From: Proteobacteria bacterium UBA6522
GTDB lineage: Bacteria; Pseudomonadota; Gammaproteobacteria; Steroidobacterales; Rariloculaceae
DNA length: 21,734 nt
NCBI GenBank assembly: GCA_002434915.1
Contig: DJLG01000036.1
Coordinates: forward strand, 1-21,734
Direction: 5' to 3'
Each line of letters starts with the position of its first letter. The stretch's first letter is position 1. Positions 9,124-16,208 of the stretch are shown here, in pieces. The notes below the pieces were generated by a model, which was given only the letters and a program-made list of their open reading frames with translations, did no database searches and was not told where the DNA came from. A program made the position numbers and the translations under genes.

Positions 9124-9730
9124 GAGTCGACGCACGCTTTACAGGAGCAAAGCTCTTACGGTGTATTGGACATGGGCCAACTTGGCTAAGTGCCGCAAGG
9201 TGATATGGTGTCCCATATCCCTTGTTTGAATCAAACCCATAACAAGGATAATGGTGATGCCATCTTCGCATTAATCTATCTCTATAAACCTTAGCAAGAA
9301 TAGAAGCAGCACTTATAGCTGGCACTAATTGGTCGCCATGAACAACAGACTTAATTAAAAAATGATGGTTCTTATCTTTAAATTTAGGGACCTGATTTCC
9401 ATCCACTTTAATAATATCTGGCTTTAACTGAAGCTGTTCAACTGCACGTTCCATCGCTAGCAGTGTAGCTTGTAATATATTTATATCGTCAATCTCACTA
9501 GGCTCAGCAAGGGCTACAGCAAATGTTTTAGCATGTTGACGAATTAATTTTGCAAGGGAAGCTCTGCGAGTTTCGCTCAAAAGCTTTGAATCTTTAAGAC
9601 CTTTGATTGGGTGATCAGCATCTAATATGACAGCAGCAGCAACAACGGGTCCTGCAAGTGGTCCGCGCCCAGCCTCATCAACTCCAGCCAAAGTAGCTCC
9701 CTGATTGATAAAAGCCAGACTCTGTTGCAT
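9116..9730 (-). CDS. rnhB: Ribonuclease HII
   Basis: RNase HII cuts the RNA strand of RNA-DNA hybrids and nicks 5' of single ribonucleotides embedded in DNA, starting ribonucleotide excision repair. The 204-residue protein has the GVDEAGRGPLAGPVVAAAV block with catalytic Asp18 and Glu19, DSKLLS (47-52), IKVDGNQ with Asp110, and HGDQLVPAISAASILAKVYRD with Asp133, completing the DEDD set. The tail YGFDSNKGYGTPYHLAAL is also typical. Start ATG 9730 lies 3 bases after the lpxB stop, and the stop overlaps dnaE by 8 bases. lpxB-rnhB-dnaE is a widespread gammaproteobacterial order, so this gene sits in the middle of a co-transcribed block. Confidence 0.97.
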   Translation of the reverse strand: MQQSLAFINQGATLAGVDEAGRGPLAGPVVAAAVILDADHPIKGLKDSKLLSETRRASLAKLIRQHAKTFAVALAEPSEIDDINILQATLLAMERAVEQLQLKPDIIKVDGNQVPKFKDKNHHFLIKSVVHGDQLVPAISAASILAKVYRDRLMRRWHHHYPCYGFDSNKGYGTPYHLAALSQVGPCPIHRKSFAPVKRASTHG

Positions 9731-9733
9731 AGA

Positions 9734-10900
9734 TTATGATAACTCGATTGGTTTACTCAATAGCTCTAATACTTCATTTGCTGCGCCCATACTTGCATTA
9801 CACCGAAGCTGCTGATGGATAGAACAAAAAGAATCATACCAATCAAAATCATTATCTTGACTATCGATTCTATTTAAAAATGAAGACAGCGCGGGGCCTA
9901 GTATTTCTGGGCGCACATCTGCTTGCAAAAACTCTGGTACTACCTCTCTATCTGCAAGAAGATTAGGTAGAGAAAAATAATTCAGGCGATTTAAGCCCAG
10001 AAGCTTCATGATCCTATAAGTCACTCCCGAAACCATATAACCGACAACCATCGGCCTCTTAACTAATAATGTTTCTAAACTTGCAGTTCCAGATGCTGTT
10101 AACACTACATCCGCTGCACCCATCACCTCCCTAGCCTTACCGACAAATAACATAGGGTCTGAATCTACATGAATATCACGCGTCATTTTTGAAAATATTG
10201 TGCAGGTCTCCTCATTAGCTAAACCAACTAAAACTTTAAGCTCAGGGTTATGCTTACATAGGAACTTGGCGGTTTTCATATAAGGCCTAGCCAGTCTAGA
10301 AACCTCAAATTTTCGACTACCCGGAAAGATAGCTAGATAGGTTCTAGAAAGAGGAATACCGAGTGTCTTTCTAACTGTCTTTTTGTTTGTTTCAATTGGA
10401 ATAGAGTCTGCTAAAGGGTGCCCCACGAAACGGGCATTAACCCCATGAAGATCATAAAACCGGGTTTCAAAAGGTAAAAGGCATAGAATTAAATCTACAG
10501 CCTTGGATACCGCTCCGACTCGAGACTGTCTCCACGCCCACACCTGAGGACTCACATACTGAACTGTTGGCAAACCTATTGCTTTTAGTGCTGATGCTAT
10601 TGGTAAATTAAAGTCTGGAGAATCAATGCCAATAAAGACATCTAAATTAGCTTTTTTTAATTGACTCAACAGCCTTCTACGCAGCCTTACCAATCTCGGC
10701 AAGTGCCTCAGTACTTCAGCAAATCCCATTACAGATAGCTCTTCCGTTCGCCACCAAGGATCACAGCCAGATGCAATCATCTGCGGTCCGGCAACACCCA
10801 TAAAATGGGCGTTTGGGACACGCTCTTTAATTGCATTTATTAAACCAGCTCCTAAGGTATCCCCAGAAGCCTCCCCTGCCACAATACCAACTCTCAGCAC
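9734..10900 (-). CDS. lpxB: Lipid-A-disaccharide synthase
   Basis: LpxB is a GT19 glycosyltransferase that joins UDP-2,3-diacylglucosamine and 2,3-diacylglucosamine 1-phosphate (lipid X) to give the tetraacyl disaccharide 1-phosphate of lipid A; it is peripheral to the inner membrane. The 388 residues (E. coli 382) open LRVGIVAGEASGDTLGAGLI and contain VGIVAGEASGD, IGIDSPDFNLP, QYVSPQVWAWRQSR, LPFETRFY, RFVGHPLADS, FPGSRKFEV and TASGTASLETLL. It starts with GTG at 10898-10900: an in-frame TAA lies a few codons upstream and no ATG lies between, while AAGG at 10908-10911 gives a 7-base spacer. It follows lpxA after 40 bases and precedes rnhB by 3. Confidence 0.97.
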   Translation of the reverse strand: MLRVGIVAGEASGDTLGAGLINAIKERVPNAHFMGVAGPQMIASGCDPWWRTEELSVMGFAEVLRHLPRLVRLRRRLLSQLKKANLDVFIGIDSPDFNLPIASALKAIGLPTVQYVSPQVWAWRQSRVGAVSKAVDLILCLLPFETRFYDLHGVNARFVGHPLADSIPIETNKKTVRKTLGIPLSRTYLAIFPGSRKFEVSRLARPYMKTAKFLCKHNPELKVLVGLANEETCTIFSKMTRDIHVDSDPMLFVGKAREVMGAADVVLTASGTASLETLLVKRPMVVGYMVSGVTYRIMKLLGLNRLNYFSLPNLLADREVVPEFLQADVRPEILGPALSSFLNRIDSQDNDFDWYDSFCSIHQQLRCNASMGAANEVLELLSKPIELS

Positions 10901-10907
10901 CCGGTCG

Positions 10908-10911
10908 CCTT
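10908..10911 (-). promoter_or_regulatory. Shine-Dalgarno deciding the lpxB GTG start
   Basis: AAGG (within AAAAAGG) on the minus strand, seven bases before GTG 10898-10900, in the short lpxA-lpxB gap. No in-frame ATG exists between the upstream TAA and this GTG. Confidence 0.65.
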
Positions 10912-10940
10912 TTTATAATACTGCATATTTATGGAAGTCA

Positions 10941-11711
10941 TTAGCGAATGATTCCACGAGAACTTGCGCGCACAGATTCAAGTAGCACTAGTAATTCTTC
11001 CTGAGTTTTAGCGCTTTTTTTGAGTTTTTTTACCGCGTCTTCCAGCTTTAAGTCTTGTCGATATAAAATACGATAAGCTTCTCGTATATTGCTTATCTGG
11101 TCAGCAGTAAACCCGCGGCGTTTAAGTCCCTCTATGTTAATTCCCCTCGGAACAGCTGGACTTCCGGAAGCCAATACATACGCTGGCACATCCTTAGTCA
11201 CCCCAGTATAAATACCAGTAAAAGAATGCTTTCCAATGTGACAGAACTGATGAACCGCCGTAAAACCACCAAGAATCGCCCAATCATCAATTTTTACATG
11301 CCCACCTAAAGTGGTGTTATTTGCAAATATGATGTTATCCCCTATAACACAGTCATGTGCTATGTGGACATAACTCATTATCCAGTTATCGTTCCCTACA
11401 CGAGTCTCTTCTCTATCCTGTACCGTACCGCGATTAATAGTGCAGTATTCTCGAATAGTATTCCGGTCACCAATCACTAGCCTAGTCGGCTCTCCGCCAT
11501 ATTTTTTATCCTGTGGATCATCACCGATAGATGCAAACTGAAAAATGTGGTTATCTTGACCAATAATACATGGGCCCTTCAAAACAACATGGGACTCAAT
11601 ACGACTTCCAGAACCTATTTCAACATCATCCCCAACTATTGAATAGGGACCTATCGATACATCCTCATGTACTCGTGCACTTGGCGAAATTACTGCTAGA
11701 TCGTGAATCAT
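10941..11711 (-). CDS. lpxA: UDP-N-acetylglucosamine O-acyltransferase
   Basis: LpxA transfers a 3-hydroxyacyl chain from ACP to O-3 of UDP-GlcNAc, the first step of lipid A synthesis. The 256-residue protein is a left-handed parallel beta-helix of hexapeptide repeats followed by a helical C-terminal domain (NIEGLKRRGF, ending SSRGIIR). His119 in YVHIAHDC aligns with the catalytic His125 of E. coli, and HQFCHIG contains the equivalent of His160. Ungapped alignment from His119 puts Ile167 at the place of E. coli Gly173, the residue that sets acyl-chain length, which suggests a shorter chain than C14. Its start overlaps the fabZ stop as ATGA. The fabZ-lpxA-lpxB order places the supplier of unsaturated acyl-ACP beside the acyltransferases that draw on the same 3-hydroxyacyl-ACP pool. 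Confidence 0.98.
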   Translation of the reverse strand: MIHDLAVISPSARVHEDVSIGPYSIVGDDVEIGSGSRIESHVVLKGPCIIGQDNHIFQFASIGDDPQDKKYGGEPTRLVIGDRNTIREYCTINRGTVQDREETRVGNDNWIMSYVHIAHDCVIGDNIIFANNTTLGGHVKIDDWAILGGFTAVHQFCHIGKHSFTGIYTGVTKDVPAYVLASGSPAVPRGINIEGLKRRGFTADQISNIREAYRILYRQDLKLEDAVKKLKKSAKTQEELLVLLESVRASSRGIIR

Positions 11712-12184
11712 AGACTTTCACCTGGAGTCTTTGGAACATCTATATTTGCTAGAACTCGAAACTTAGACTGCGCCACATCACGACTATCAACTTGCGCTAA
11801 AGCATCGAAACTCCAGAAATTAAGCCGATTTGAAACCAACTTTACAGTTATAAGCAAACGGTCTCCGGGGCAAACTAGATGTTTAAAACGAGACTCTTCA
11901 ATAGAAACAAGGTAAAGAGTAAAGTTTTTATCTGCATTACCCAATGTTTCCCATACCAGCACACCAGCTGCTTGAGCCATAGCTTCAACAATTAAAACAC
12001 CTGGCATGACAGGATTCCCAGGGAAGTGGCCAGGAAAATAAGGCTCTTCTATAGCAACATTCTTTGCTGCTACAACAGACTCACCGGCAGTACAACTTAC
12101 AATACCATCAATGAGAAGAAATGGACTCCGGTGTGGAATCCGCATCTCGATTCCTTCCAAATCGATACAGTACTCCTCACTCAT
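11708..12184 (-). CDS. fabZ: 3-hydroxyacyl-[acyl-carrier-protein] dehydratase FabZ
   Basis: FabZ dehydrates 3-hydroxyacyl-ACP to trans-2-enoyl-ACP in fatty-acid elongation and so competes with LpxA and LpxD for the same 3-hydroxyacyl-ACP pool. The 158-residue hot-dog protein has IPHRSPFLLID (16-26), HFPGNPVMPGVLIVEAMAQ with catalytic His53 and Glu67, and the usual C-terminal strands. I start at ATG 12184, which overlaps the lpxD stop by 8 bases (ATGAGTGA) and gives a length near E. coli's 151. An in-frame TTG at 12214 would add ten residues encoded inside lpxD (MDVEPSRKKR) that have no counterpart in the family. It is coupled to lpxD upstream and lpxA downstream. Confidence 0.97.
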   Translation of the reverse strand: MSEEYCIDLEGIEMRIPHRSPFLLIDGIVSCTAGESVVAAKNVAIEEPYFPGHFPGNPVMPGVLIVEAMAQAAGVLVWETLGNADKNFTLYLVSIEESRFKHLVCPGDRLLITVKLVSNRLNFWSFDALAQVDSRDVAQSKFRVLANIDVPKTPGESL

Positions 12185-13199
12185 CCGTTTCTTTCTCGAG
12201 GGTTCCACGTCCAAAGCGGATCAGACTGTCCAAAGTTTTAAATCGAGCAGCATTCCTCCGCCAACGTGGTGATTTATCAACCGATAAAGCACCAGAATAT
12301 GTGCCCGGTTCTGTTATAGATTTAAGAATCGTGCTATGAAAAGTAAAAACAGCATCATCACAAATTGTGAGATGGCCTACTGCGACCACAGCCCCACCAA
12401 ACATACATCTCTTACCGATAACAGTGCTACCAGCAATACCGCACAAAGCCGCCATTACAGTATGAGCCCCAATATGCACGTTATGTCCAATTTGGATTAG
12501 ATTATCCAGTTTCACCCCATCTTCAATAACTGTATTTTCAATGGTTCCCCGGTCAACTGTAGTATTCGCTCCAATTTCAACATCATCCCCAATTACAATA
12601 CCACCTAGCTGCGGAACCTTAATCCATGACTCATCCTCATGAGCAAAACCAAACCCATCACTACCACAAACCACACCTGAGTGGAAAATACATCGCTTAC
12701 CTACTTCTACTCCTGACATCAAAACTACATGTGGGGCTAATCTCGTCTTAGACCCGATTGTGACTTTCGCACCGACAATGCACCCTTCGCTAATAACTAC
12801 AGACTCCCCTATTTCGGCTCCTGGACCAATAACTGCATGAGCACTTATTCTAGAAGAATCAGCCACTTTCGCATCTTCAGATATGCACGCAGTTGGATGA
12901 ATATATGGATCAATTACAACCTTAGGGGTGTGCAAAAAATCCGCTACTCTTGCATATACTGCATAGGGATTAATAGCGACTAACGCAGGTACCGGACAAA
13001 GATCCTGGTGACGCTCTTCCAAAATTACAGCACCAGCTCTCGTAGTCTTAAGCTGCTTAATATACGCTGGATTAGAAAGAAAACTTATAGCATTAGGAGT
13101 GGCACCTAACAACGTCCCAACGGAGTCTATAATGATCTCAGGGTTACCGCGAATTTTGCAGTCAAACCGATCAGCAAGCTCACCTAAGGTGGTGGGCAT
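12177..13199 (-). CDS. lpxD: UDP-3-O-acylglucosamine N-acyltransferase
   Basis: LpxD adds the N-linked 3-hydroxyacyl chain to UDP-3-O-acyl-glucosamine, the third step of lipid A synthesis; the reaction is cytoplasmic and uses acyl-ACP. The 340 residues match the family (E. coli 341). The N-terminal uridine-binding domain contains AISFLSNPAY (38-46 region). A left-handed beta-helix of hexapeptide repeats runs from about 98 to 290 and includes GSDGFGFA (179-186) and IQIGHN, where His239 has the same number as the catalytic His239 of E. coli. A C-terminal helix follows ITEPGTYSG. The ATG at 13199 lacks a strong Shine-Dalgarno. The 45-base gap from skp holds two adjoining palindromes. The stop overlaps fabZ by 8 bases. 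Confidence 0.97.
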   Translation of the reverse strand: MPTTLGELADRFDCKIRGNPEIIIDSVGTLLGATPNAISFLSNPAYIKQLKTTRAGAVILEERHQDLCPVPALVAINPYAVYARVADFLHTPKVVIDPYIHPTACISEDAKVADSSRISAHAVIGPGAEIGESVVISEGCIVGAKVTIGSKTRLAPHVVLMSGVEVGKRCIFHSGVVCGSDGFGFAHEDESWIKVPQLGGIVIGDDVEIGANTTVDRGTIENTVIEDGVKLDNLIQIGHNVHIGAHTVMAALCGIAGSTVIGKRCMFGGAVVAVGHLTICDDAVFTFHSTILKSITEPGTYSGALSVDKSPRWRRNAARFKTLDSLIRFGRGTLEKETDE

Positions 13200-13215
13200 A
13201 ACTATTTAAACGCTA

Positions 13216-13237
13216 AAACTATAGTTTGGGTGACCCA
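13216..13237. repeat. Two adjoining palindromes in the skp-lpxD gap
   Basis: The 45-base gap between skp and lpxD contains the perfect 12-base palindrome AAACTATAGTTT (13216-13227), directly followed by and sharing one base with TGGGTGACCCA (13227-13237, 5-bp arms around a central G). Together they fill about half the gap. Neither is followed by a T-run. They could be protein-binding half-sites or short RNA hairpins that adjust lpxD expression relative to skp; this is inference. Confidence 0.4.
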
Positions 13238-13244
13238 TCCAAGT

Positions 13245-13763
13245 TTAGGGTCCCCCATCATTGCCCTCAAAAGCGGTCTGAAGGCCAAGAAGTACCTCAT
13301 CTGTAATATCAACAGCGGGGCTGAAGTATAAAGCCTCACCAACTACGAGATCGTACCCAGCATCTCGAGCAAAAATTTGCACTTCCTGCAGCAAAAAAGC
13401 CTGAAGAGCACCTAAAGCCTCGTTACGACGAATATTAAGATCTTCAACATATTCATCTTGCTCTCGTTGCCAATCGCGCGCTTCTTCTCTGATTTCCCGT
13501 TCAAGTCTAAGGCGCTCAGCCTCACCCATTACGGCCGCATCTCTCTCATAAGTTTCTTGCTTTTCCTGCAAAGCTTGCTGTGTTGCTTCAATTTCTTGCT
13601 GACGTGGCGCAAATTCATCTTGTAACTCAGCAAGTACTGCCTGAGTCTGTGGTGCTTGGTCTCCTAATCGGGCGCTATTTATCACGCCAATTTTCAGACC
13701 ATCTACCTGTGCACTCACGTTAAGCGCCATAAATAGAGCGACCACTAATAATCCAATCTTCAT
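13245..13763 (-). CDS. skp: Skp/OmpH-family periplasmic chaperone
   Basis: Skp-family proteins hold unfolded outer-membrane proteins in the periplasm on the way to the BAM complex. The 172-residue product begins with a signal peptide (MKIGLLVVALFMALNVSA, cleavage probably before QVDG). The mature start KIGVINSARL is typical of OmpH/Skp, followed by a long glutamate/glutamine/arginine-rich segment (about residues 45-110) that should form the coiled-coil tentacles, then GYDLVVGEALYF and DITDEVL, the family's C-terminal strands. I use ATG 13763, with GGGG six bases upstream, because it gives a clean signal peptide; an ATG at 13793 would prefix ten polar residues. The mature protein is strikingly acidic, unlike basic E. 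coli Skp. The position between bamA and lpxD supports the call. Confidence 0.9.
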   Translation of the reverse strand: MKIGLLVVALFMALNVSAQVDGLKIGVINSARLGDQAPQTQAVLAELQDEFAPRQQEIEATQQALQEKQETYERDAAVMGEAERLRLEREIREEARDWQREQDEYVEDLNIRRNEALGALQAFLLQEVQIFARDAGYDLVVGEALYFSPAVDITDEVLLGLQTAFEGNDGGP

Positions 13764-13769
13764 CGTTAT

Positions 13770-13773
13770 CCCC
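13770..13773 (-). promoter_or_regulatory. Shine-Dalgarno-like GGGG favouring the inner skp start
   Basis: GGGG lies six bases before ATG 13763. The ATG at 13793 lacks a comparable sequence and would put charged and polar residues (MRMQLRSGIT) before an already complete signal peptide. Confidence 0.5.
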
Positions 13774-13814
13774 GATCTCAACTGCATCCTCATGTCTTAA
13801 TCCCTAACTGATTT

Positions 13815-16208
13815 TTAAAAAGCGTTTCCAACTGTAAACTGAAATACCTCTGTCCTATCCCTATACCTACGTGTGGTTTCTTCCAAAGCATTAAGCGGGT
13901 GAGCTATACTGAATTGTAACAGCCCTACCGGAGCAAGCCATTCTACCCCGATACCAACTGAATGTTTCAAGGCATCAGAACTATAATCCCAAGATAGGGG
14001 ATCACCCAAACGGTCAAGAAACTCAACCCCACCAGTAGAAAATACTCCACCTACATCATAAAACAAGGACACCCGTGCAGAATTTCGAAAATCTTCAGGA
14101 ATTGGTACGATAATCTCAAACTGATTTGCAATCAACATGTTACCACCATACGGATTGTTCCAAGAGTCTCTTGGCCCCATATAGCTCTCCCTATAACCGC
14201 GCACAGTTCCAGGACCACCACCGTAGAAATTACGAAATGGTGGTAAGGATTTTGTGGTATCACCATAGGCATCACCATATGATGTAGTGGAATTAAACCG
14301 GAACAGCCAATCGCCATAAATCGGAAGAAATTTTGTGAAGGCAAGAGAGGCAACATAATACTCAATCTCACTGCCAGGAATAGTGCCACTAAGATTTACA
14401 GCTGCACGAGTACCACTTGTAGGGAAAATTACCCGATTCCGGGAATCATATAGCCATCCCATATTAAGATCCCATGTGGCTAGGGAGGTCATGTAAAACT
14501 CTGATCCAGCCTCAGGAACCGCATTACCATGGGCTTTAACCCAATCATTAGCCTGCTTTGAGCTATACCAGTTAGTCGCAAGCTCCGACAGAGAATAGGA
14601 TAAACCAAACGAAATGAACTGGTATTCAGTTATAGGGTAAGACCATGTAGAGGCTAATGTGACGGTCTCCGTGGAAAAATCAGATGCGGCCTGAGTAAAT
14701 TGCTTTATATCTTGCCAATTTACAGAGAGCTGCCTCGACAGGCCATCTACCGTCAGATAGGGATCTGTATAATCGATCATAGCCTGCTTATAGTATTCAC
14801 CTCCATTTAACGTCAATCCAACACGGTTTCCAGTCCCCATAAAGTTAGAGTGAGTAAAATTACCATTCAGCGTAGCCCCAAAATATTTGGAAAACCCTAT
14901 TCCACCACCAAATTGGCCTGGCAGCCCTTCTTCAATTTCAAAATCTAGGTCAACAATGTCAGTGGTCCCTGGCACCGGCACCGTTTCAAAGTCCACGGTG
15001 TCGACATAGGCTAGTCTCTGAATACGTACCCGTGAACGTTCCACAAGAGCATTAGAAAGGTAGGACCCTTCAAGCTGGCGCATTTCACGACGAAAAACAT
15101 CATCGTTAACATTATCGGCACCATTAAAATTTATACGACGGACATAAACGCGATTCTTTGGTTCAACAAAAAATGTAATTTCAGCCTCTAGAGTCTCTTC
15201 ATTCAAATTAGGAATCGCCCGAACATCGGCAAAAGCATAGCCGTCTAACCCTAGCCTATTTCTGATGCCCGCCTCACTTGCTGTAAGGAGCTGTTGAGAA
15301 AACATCTCGCCAGGATTTGCCTGAATATTAGCTCGAAGCTCCTCTACTGGCAGGATAAGGTCACCAGTAATGTTAATGTCTGAAATAGTGTATCTATCTC
15401 CTTCCGTAATATTTATAGTAATAAATATATCTGAGTTATCAGGAGAAATTGCTACCTGAACACTGTCATATCTAAAATCTGCAAAACCTCGATCCATGTA
15501 GAAAGCAACAAGAGTCTCTAAGTCCCCTTCCAATTCAACCTTTCCATACCTATTATCATTTCTAAACCAAGACAACCAATTGCCAGTACTAGACGTAAAA
15601 TCATTAGTAATTTCTTCGTCATCAAAACTGGTATTACCTACAACATTAATTTGTCGAATTCTGGCACGCTCACCTTCTTCTATTTGTATATCAACGCGAA
15701 CTCGATTATCACCAATATCCTCAACCGTTGATTCAACTTGCACTGCATAGCGTCCACGCGTGAAGTATTGCTCTGTTAGACCCTGGGTTACTTGATCAAG
15801 AATGGTTTGATCAAAAACCTTTCCACGAGTCAGACCAAAGCGACGCAAGTTATCTACAAGTTGATCAGTCTCAATTTCCTCATTGCCATCAAACGTGAAT
15901 TCTTCAATAGTTGGTCGCTCTAAAACCGCGATAATTAGAGTATTACCACTACGGCGAAACTCTACATCAGCAAAAAAACTAGTTGTATAAATAGCCCTTA
16001 TAGCTTCCTGAATACGTTGAGGTGTCAGGGTGTCGCCAATATTGATTGGAAGGTAGTTATATATAGTTCCTTCTGAGATTCTTTGAGCACCTTCTACCTG
16101 GAAATTACGTACAACCCAAGAGTCATCTGTTTGCGAATATGCTATGTGAGTCAATAGCAATAAAAACACAAATATAACGCTACTAAATTTTCGGCAAAGC
16201 AAGATCAA
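13815..16208 (-). CDS. bamA: Outer membrane protein assembly factor BamA
   Basis: BamA is the Omp85-family core of the complex that inserts beta-barrel proteins into the outer membrane. The 797 residues comprise a signal peptide (hydrophobic core about 11-20, cleavage near residue 25), five POTRA domains (roughly 32-100, 101-182, 183-270, 271-351 and 354-428) and a 16-strand barrel from about 430. GGPGTVRGYRESYMGPRD (664-681) is the conserved loop 6; it has VRGY where E. coli has VRGF. The last residue is Phe, as expected for the terminal beta-signal. The start is TTG at 16206-16208: no in-frame ATG or GTG lies between it and an upstream stop, and AGGA sits seven bases before it. It overlaps the rseP stop as TTGA. 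Confidence 0.97.
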   Translation of the reverse strand: MILLCRKFSSVIFVFLLLLTHIAYSQTDDSWVVRNFQVEGAQRISEGTIYNYLPINIGDTLTPQRIQEAIRAIYTTSFFADVEFRRSGNTLIIAVLERPTIEEFTFDGNEEIETDQLVDNLRRFGLTRGKVFDQTILDQVTQGLTEQYFTRGRYAVQVESTVEDIGDNRVRVDIQIEEGERARIRQINVVGNTSFDDEEITNDFTSSTGNWLSWFRNDNRYGKVELEGDLETLVAFYMDRGFADFRYDSVQVAISPDNSDIFITINITEGDRYTISDINITGDLILPVEELRANIQANPGEMFSQQLLTASEAGIRNRLGLDGYAFADVRAIPNLNEETLEAEITFFVEPKNRVYVRRINFNGADNVNDDVFRREMRQLEGSYLSNALVERSRVRIQRLAYVDTVDFETVPVPGTTDIVDLDFEIEEGLPGQFGGGIGFSKYFGATLNGNFTHSNFMGTGNRVGLTLNGGEYYKQAMIDYTDPYLTVDGLSRQLSVNWQDIKQFTQAASDFSTETVTLASTWSYPITEYQFISFGLSYSLSELATNWYSSKQANDWVKAHGNAVPEAGSEFYMTSLATWDLNMGWLYDSRNRVIFPTSGTRAAVNLSGTIPGSEIEYYVASLAFTKFLPIYGDWLFRFNSTTSYGDAYGDTTKSLPPFRNFYGGGPGTVRGYRESYMGPRDSWNNPYGGNMLIANQFEIIVPIPEDFRNSARVSLFYDVGGVFSTGGVEFLDRLGDPLSWDYSSDALKHSVGIGVEWLAPVGLLQFSIAHPLNALEETTRRYRDRTEVFQFTVGNAF

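Noticed and set aside
9124..9135. GTG start adding four residues to dnaE
   Set aside because: The ATG at 9123 places VHLTLHSEYS at the usual distance from the start; neither site has a good Shine-Dalgarno, so the ATG is preferred but not proven.
12185..12214. TTG start adding ten residues to fabZ
   Set aside because: The extension is a basic stretch encoded inside lpxD with no family match; the ATG at 12184 has a coupled position.
14132..14389. 85-codon frame on the minus strand inside bamA
   Set aside because: It is out of frame with bamA, has no domain features, and lies fully inside the barrel-coding part.
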